Shown: positions 61,719 to 64,000 of the stretch, in pieces
Numbering within the stretch: position 1 is the first letter of the stretch
Layout of the letters: each line of letters opens with the position of its first letter
Source: Bacillota bacterium
GTDB taxonomy: Bacteria > Bacillota > Clostridia > Lachnospirales > Lachnospiraceae
Length of the DNA: 64,000 nucleotides
Assembly (NCBI GenBank): GCA_023421505.1
Contig: JAEZTJ010000093.1
Coordinates: forward strand, 1 to 64,000
Direction: 5' to 3'
The notes under the pieces: generated by a model
Databases searched by the model: none
What the model saw: only the letters and a program-made list of their open reading frames with translations
What the model was told of the DNA's origin: nothing
Position numbers and translations under genes: made by a program

Positions 61719-61974
61719 TTTAACTTCCTCCTAGATTATGAAATTATATTATTAAGTGATTTTTAACTTACCTTTATCCTAATTATATTAGAAATCCTAT
61801 TATTATCTGTGACCACATCACATAGCATTTATTCAACGCTATCTAAATATATGCACCTCTATCTCCTTTTTTCTTTATTTTTTGTGTTGCTATACTAAGT
61901 ATCTCTTTTGAAACATTACCTGCAATTTGCATATCTTTTTTAATATTCACAATTTCAGAAACAATAATTGAAGT

Positions 61975-62013
61975 CGAAAAAAATCGGGAAGCGAACAGCT
62001 CCGCTTCCCGATT
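61975..62013 (-). terminator. Terminator upstream of the rhodanese gene
   Basis: On the minus strand, AATCGGGAAGCG and CGCTTCCCGATT (12 bp, 8 nt loop) are followed by TTTTTTCGAC. It ends a transcript entering from the right, probably that of Rrf2 or of a lost gene between. Confidence 0.88.
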
Positions 62014-62040
62014 GAACATTCTAATACCAAAAAGTAACAA

Positions 62041-62377
62041 CTAAAACTATATCTTTCCAACCGTTTAATTTTTTAGTATCCAGATGCTACTTCTTATACT
62101 CTGATAAGTAGTCTTTCCGAATTACAAAAGTGCCTAGCTCAAGCTTATTTGAGGTTGGTTTACAAGACTTTTCAGCTGTTTAGTCTGAAGCCTTAGGATT
62201 GTTGAGCGCTGCCTGTGCTGTCCTCAATGAAAACATAACTATCAATTGCAGCTGAAATTATTGATATAACTGAAATATTAAAAACATCCCGTAGATTTTA
62301 ATTAGTATTTTATCCCATTTTCTCTTAATTGATTTTCTACTTTTTCAGCGAACAGTGATTGAAAATTATAATCATCA
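62041..62377. other. Intergenic stretch, possibly decayed coding sequence
   Basis: About 340 bp between the terminator and the Rrf2 stop. A short minus-strand frame reads MFSLRTAQAALNNPKASD, but no parent gene is recognisable. Nothing else supported. Confidence 0.4.
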
Positions 62378-62881
62378 CTAATTTCCTTTATTACCAAACC
62401 ATTCAATCATGGCTTTTTCCATATCTGTCGGAAGCTTTTTTTTATAAACCTCATCATACAGCCATGCCAAGGTCTTATTACTTAAATATTTTCTCATTTC
62501 ATTCTCTGCATCCAGCATTACAACCTTTATCAGACAAGGACACTTAGTATAGGTATCTGGCAAATTATCTTTATCTAAAAGTATATTGTTTTGTCTAATT
62601 TCTGCACATTGAAAAAATGCTTCGTTTCCTTCTATTGCTTCAACAACATCCCAAAACGTAATTTCATCTGCGCTGCGAGCCAGTGCATAACCACCTTTTG
62701 CACCCGGTAAGGATTTAATAATACCTGACTTACTTAATTTTGCATATACTTTTGATAAATAGGTTTCCGAGATACCTTGAAATGTTGCTAAATCTCTTAT
62801 TCCGACAGATTTACCTCCTTCAGTATTTACCATATATAATAAGCAATGTATTGCATATTCTACTCCAATTGAAAATTTCAT
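62378..62881 (-). CDS. Rrf2-family regulator
   Basis: A 167-residue winged-helix regulator beginning MKFSIGVEYAIHCLLYM, the standard Rrf2 start; I use the ATG at 62881 since AGGAG is too close to the one at 62887. The helix-turn-helix and wing are clear (GISETYLSKVYAKLSKSGII, GAKGGYALAR). Cysteines occur at about 92, 117 and 119 (FFQCAE, TKCPCL), a spacing compatible with an iron-sulfur cluster or thiol sensing as in IscR/NsrR/CymR relatives. It diverges from a flavin-binding protein gene. Confidence 0.92.
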   Translation of the reverse strand: MKFSIGVEYAIHCLLYMVNTEGGKSVGIRDLATFQGISETYLSKVYAKLSKSGIIKSLPGAKGGYALARSADEITFWDVVEAIEGNEAFFQCAEIRQNNILLDKDNLPDTYTKCPCLIKVVMLDAENEMRKYLSNKTLAWLYDEVYKKKLPTDMEKAMIEWFGNKGN

Positions 62882-62998
62882 TTTCATACTCCTTTGATAT
62901 AAAGCCTTTTATCATTCATTAATAATAACTTATTATTTTTTCTTATTCAAGATAATTATACTGTGTCAAATATATATTCCCGTACATAATTAATTCTA

Positions 62999-63028
62999 TT
63001 GACAATAGGTTTGCTAATACGATATTAT
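62999..63028 (+). promoter_or_regulatory. Promoter of the PNPOx-fold gene
   Basis: TTGACA (62999-63004) and TATTAT (63023-63028) with an 18 bp spacer, 60 bp upstream of the start codon, in the divergent gap with Rrf2. A second -10-like TATAAT lies near 63061. Confidence 0.6.
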
Positions 63029-63087
63029 TAACGACAGTAATTATCCACGATATATATTGTCTATAATAATGAAAGAAGGATTATAAA

Positions 63088-63462
63088 ATGCTTACAGAAA
63101 AATTTTATGAGGTACTAAATCACGAAGGAGTAGTTTCAATCGTGTCCTGGGGGGAAGATGAAGCGCATGTAACCTGCACATGGAATTCCTACTTAGTTGT
63201 AACAGCAGATGAAAGAATTTTAATTCCTGCAGCCGGTATGAACAGTACTGAAAAAGATGTTAATCATAATGATAAAATAAAGCTTACATTAGGTGCCAGG
63301 GAAGTTATGGGTCGTAATAACTATCAAGGAACAGGTTTTGAAATTGGAGGAAATGCAAAATTCCTTACCAAGGGTTCTAAATATGATATGATGAAAGAAA
63401 AATACCCATTTTTAAACAGAGTGTTAGAGATAACAGTTACATCAGCAAAACAATTACTTTAA
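63088..63462 (+). CDS. Pyridoxamine-phosphate-oxidase-fold flavin-binding protein
   Basis: A 124-residue PNPOx-like split-barrel protein, probably binding FMN. The segments VTCTWNSYLVV, RILIPAAGMNSTEKDVNHND and GTGFEIGGNAKFL are typical of small clostridial members that have been linked to oxygen or NO reduction or to flavin transport. It diverges from Rrf2, which likely controls it in response to redox or nitrosative stress. GAAGGA precedes the ATG. Confidence 0.88.
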   Translation: MLTEKFYEVLNHEGVVSIVSWGEDEAHVTCTWNSYLVVTADERILIPAAGMNSTEKDVNHNDKIKLTLGAREVMGRNNYQGTGFEIGGNAKFLTKGSKYDMMKEKYPFLNRVLEITVTSAKQLL

Positions 63463-63473
63463 ACTGAGCATTA

Positions 63474-63513
63474 TTACGAAAGGCAGCCCTTCGGACTGCC
63501 TTTCGTAAATTTT
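63474..63513 (+). terminator. Terminator of the PNPOx-fold gene
   Basis: A 13 bp stem (TTACGAAAGGCAG / CTGCCTTTCGTAA, 9 nt loop) followed by ATTTTAATTT, 12 bp after the stop. Confidence 0.93.
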
Positions 63514-63718
63514 AATTTACAATCTTATGATAAGCTCCATAAAACCACCTTAAAAAAGCGTATTACCATTTACATGATAAGGCTATTGTGATAAACAATC
63601 TTCAATAATGTTCCTTTTGTATAGCACGGGCCGTATCCATATTTATAAAAATCCACAGTATCATTTCATTCTTACGAAAATTCTTTTTAGAGCTTGCATT
63701 ATACTCATTTTATTCTGC

Positions 63719-64000
63719 TTATTCAAAGAAGGTAAGAATGCTTCCATCAATAGTGGTAACTGAACAAGTTTTTCCACCCCAAGGTTGTACCTCAACATCT
63801 GTAAGCTCATTCCAGCCACGACTCTTAACAAATGCATACAATTGCTCTACTCCTTGAACAAGCATAAATCCTACCATTTGTTTTACAGGCTCACCAAAAA
63901 ACATATGAATACCTGTAAATGGTGCTATGTGTAACGATTCGATTTCAATCGGAATATTATTTACACATCCGTAAGTTCCCTCATTCAATTCGTTGCGCGC
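63719..64000 (-). CDS. VOC (glyoxalase-fold) protein, 5' end outside the window
   Basis: The C-terminal 90-odd residues of a vicinal-oxygen-chelate-fold protein; the frame stays open to position 64000, so the start is off the edge. Visible are HIAPFTGIHMFFGEP, a helix (VQGVEQLYAFVKSRGWNEL) and the closing strands VEVQPWGGKTCSVTTIDGSI with a final F-E pair that would supply the metal ligand. It resembles bleomycin-resistance/YdeI-type VOC proteins. The TTG in the frame at 63988 is not a convincing start. Confidence 0.75.
   Translation of the reverse strand, partial: ARNELNEGTYGCVNNIPIEIESLHIAPFTGIHMFFGEPVKQMVGFMLVQGVEQLYAFVKSRGWNELTDVEVQPWGGKTCSVTTIDGSILTFFE

Noticed and set aside
61843..62040. 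65-codon minus-strand frame
   Set aside because: It runs across a strong terminator hairpin (61975-62013), has no recognisable domain, and lacks a convincing ribosome site.

Overview
The window is AT-rich DNA with strong AGGAGG-type ribosome binding sites. Its gene content (LytS/YesN-type sugar sensors, several sugar ABC importers, chemoreceptors with Cache domains, ferredoxin-type and radical-SAM proteins, lipoprotein solute-binding proteins) points to an anaerobic, motile, plant- or host-glycan-using member of the Clostridia, most likely Lachnospiraceae. This is inferred from protein families and base composition; no rRNA, tRNA or marker gene is present to prove it.

Layout. (1) 0.2-4.1 kb: an AraC/GyrI regulator, a dCache chemoreceptor carrying the amino-acid binding motif, and a GNAT acetyltransferase. 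(2) 4.2-14 kb: a monosaccharide module, with a ChvE-GguA-GguB importer plus a small membrane protein, followed by a membrane-anchored sugar-binding protein, LytS-type kinase, YesN-type regulator and a second sugar-binding lipoprotein. This resembles the XylFII-LytS-YesN three-component sensor. (3) 14.5-24 kb: an AraC/GyrI triad with an unknown protein, LysR, DUF3795, a DUF6873-radical SAM fusion, an NTF2-like protein and a second chemoreceptor, with a decayed MarR gene. (4) 24.3-42.4 kb: an 18 kb block of co-directional catabolic genes diverging from a GntR/FCD regulator. It holds two GH2 glycosidases, a PPC/DUF296 protein, a zinc alcohol dehydrogenase, an HMG-CoA lyase homologue, an HMG-CoA reductase homologue, a carbohydrate ABC importer, three TIM-barrel isomerase/epimerases, a Gfo/Idh/MocA oxidoreductase, glycerate kinase and a D-2-hydroxyacid dehydrogenase. 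(5) 42.7-51.5 kb: small regulators, a secreted tandem DJ-1 protein, an HXXEE membrane protein, a metallo-hydrolase, a ferredoxin-flavodoxin protein, a split chromate transporter and a decayed ferredoxin gene. (6) 51.5-58.2 kb: a second sugar ABC importer with its own YesM/YesN pair and a lipoprotein. (7) 58.8-64 kb: HxlR with two tandem radical SAM proteins, a rhodanese next to a CoA-disulfide-reductase/thioredoxin scar, Rrf2, a flavin-binding PNPOx-fold protein and the end of a VOC protein.

How the genes may work together. In region 4 the importer and GH2 enzymes would deliver and open a glycoside. The isomerases and oxidoreductases would turn the sugar part into hydroxypyruvate/glycerate, which glycerate kinase feeds into glycolysis. 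The HMG-CoA reductase/lyase pair would oxidise a mevalonate-like branched acid to acetyl-CoA plus acetoacetate. HMG-CoA reductase is unexpected in such a locus, and both enzymes differ from the textbook forms at substrate-side motifs. This is the best candidate for an undescribed pathway here. The window also carries a family of short palindromic, MITE-like elements (TAGAYAATTGCGAAACT ends, 8-12 bp flanking direct repeats) in at least five copies, three of them within the region 4 gene block. Several gene relics show active local decay.
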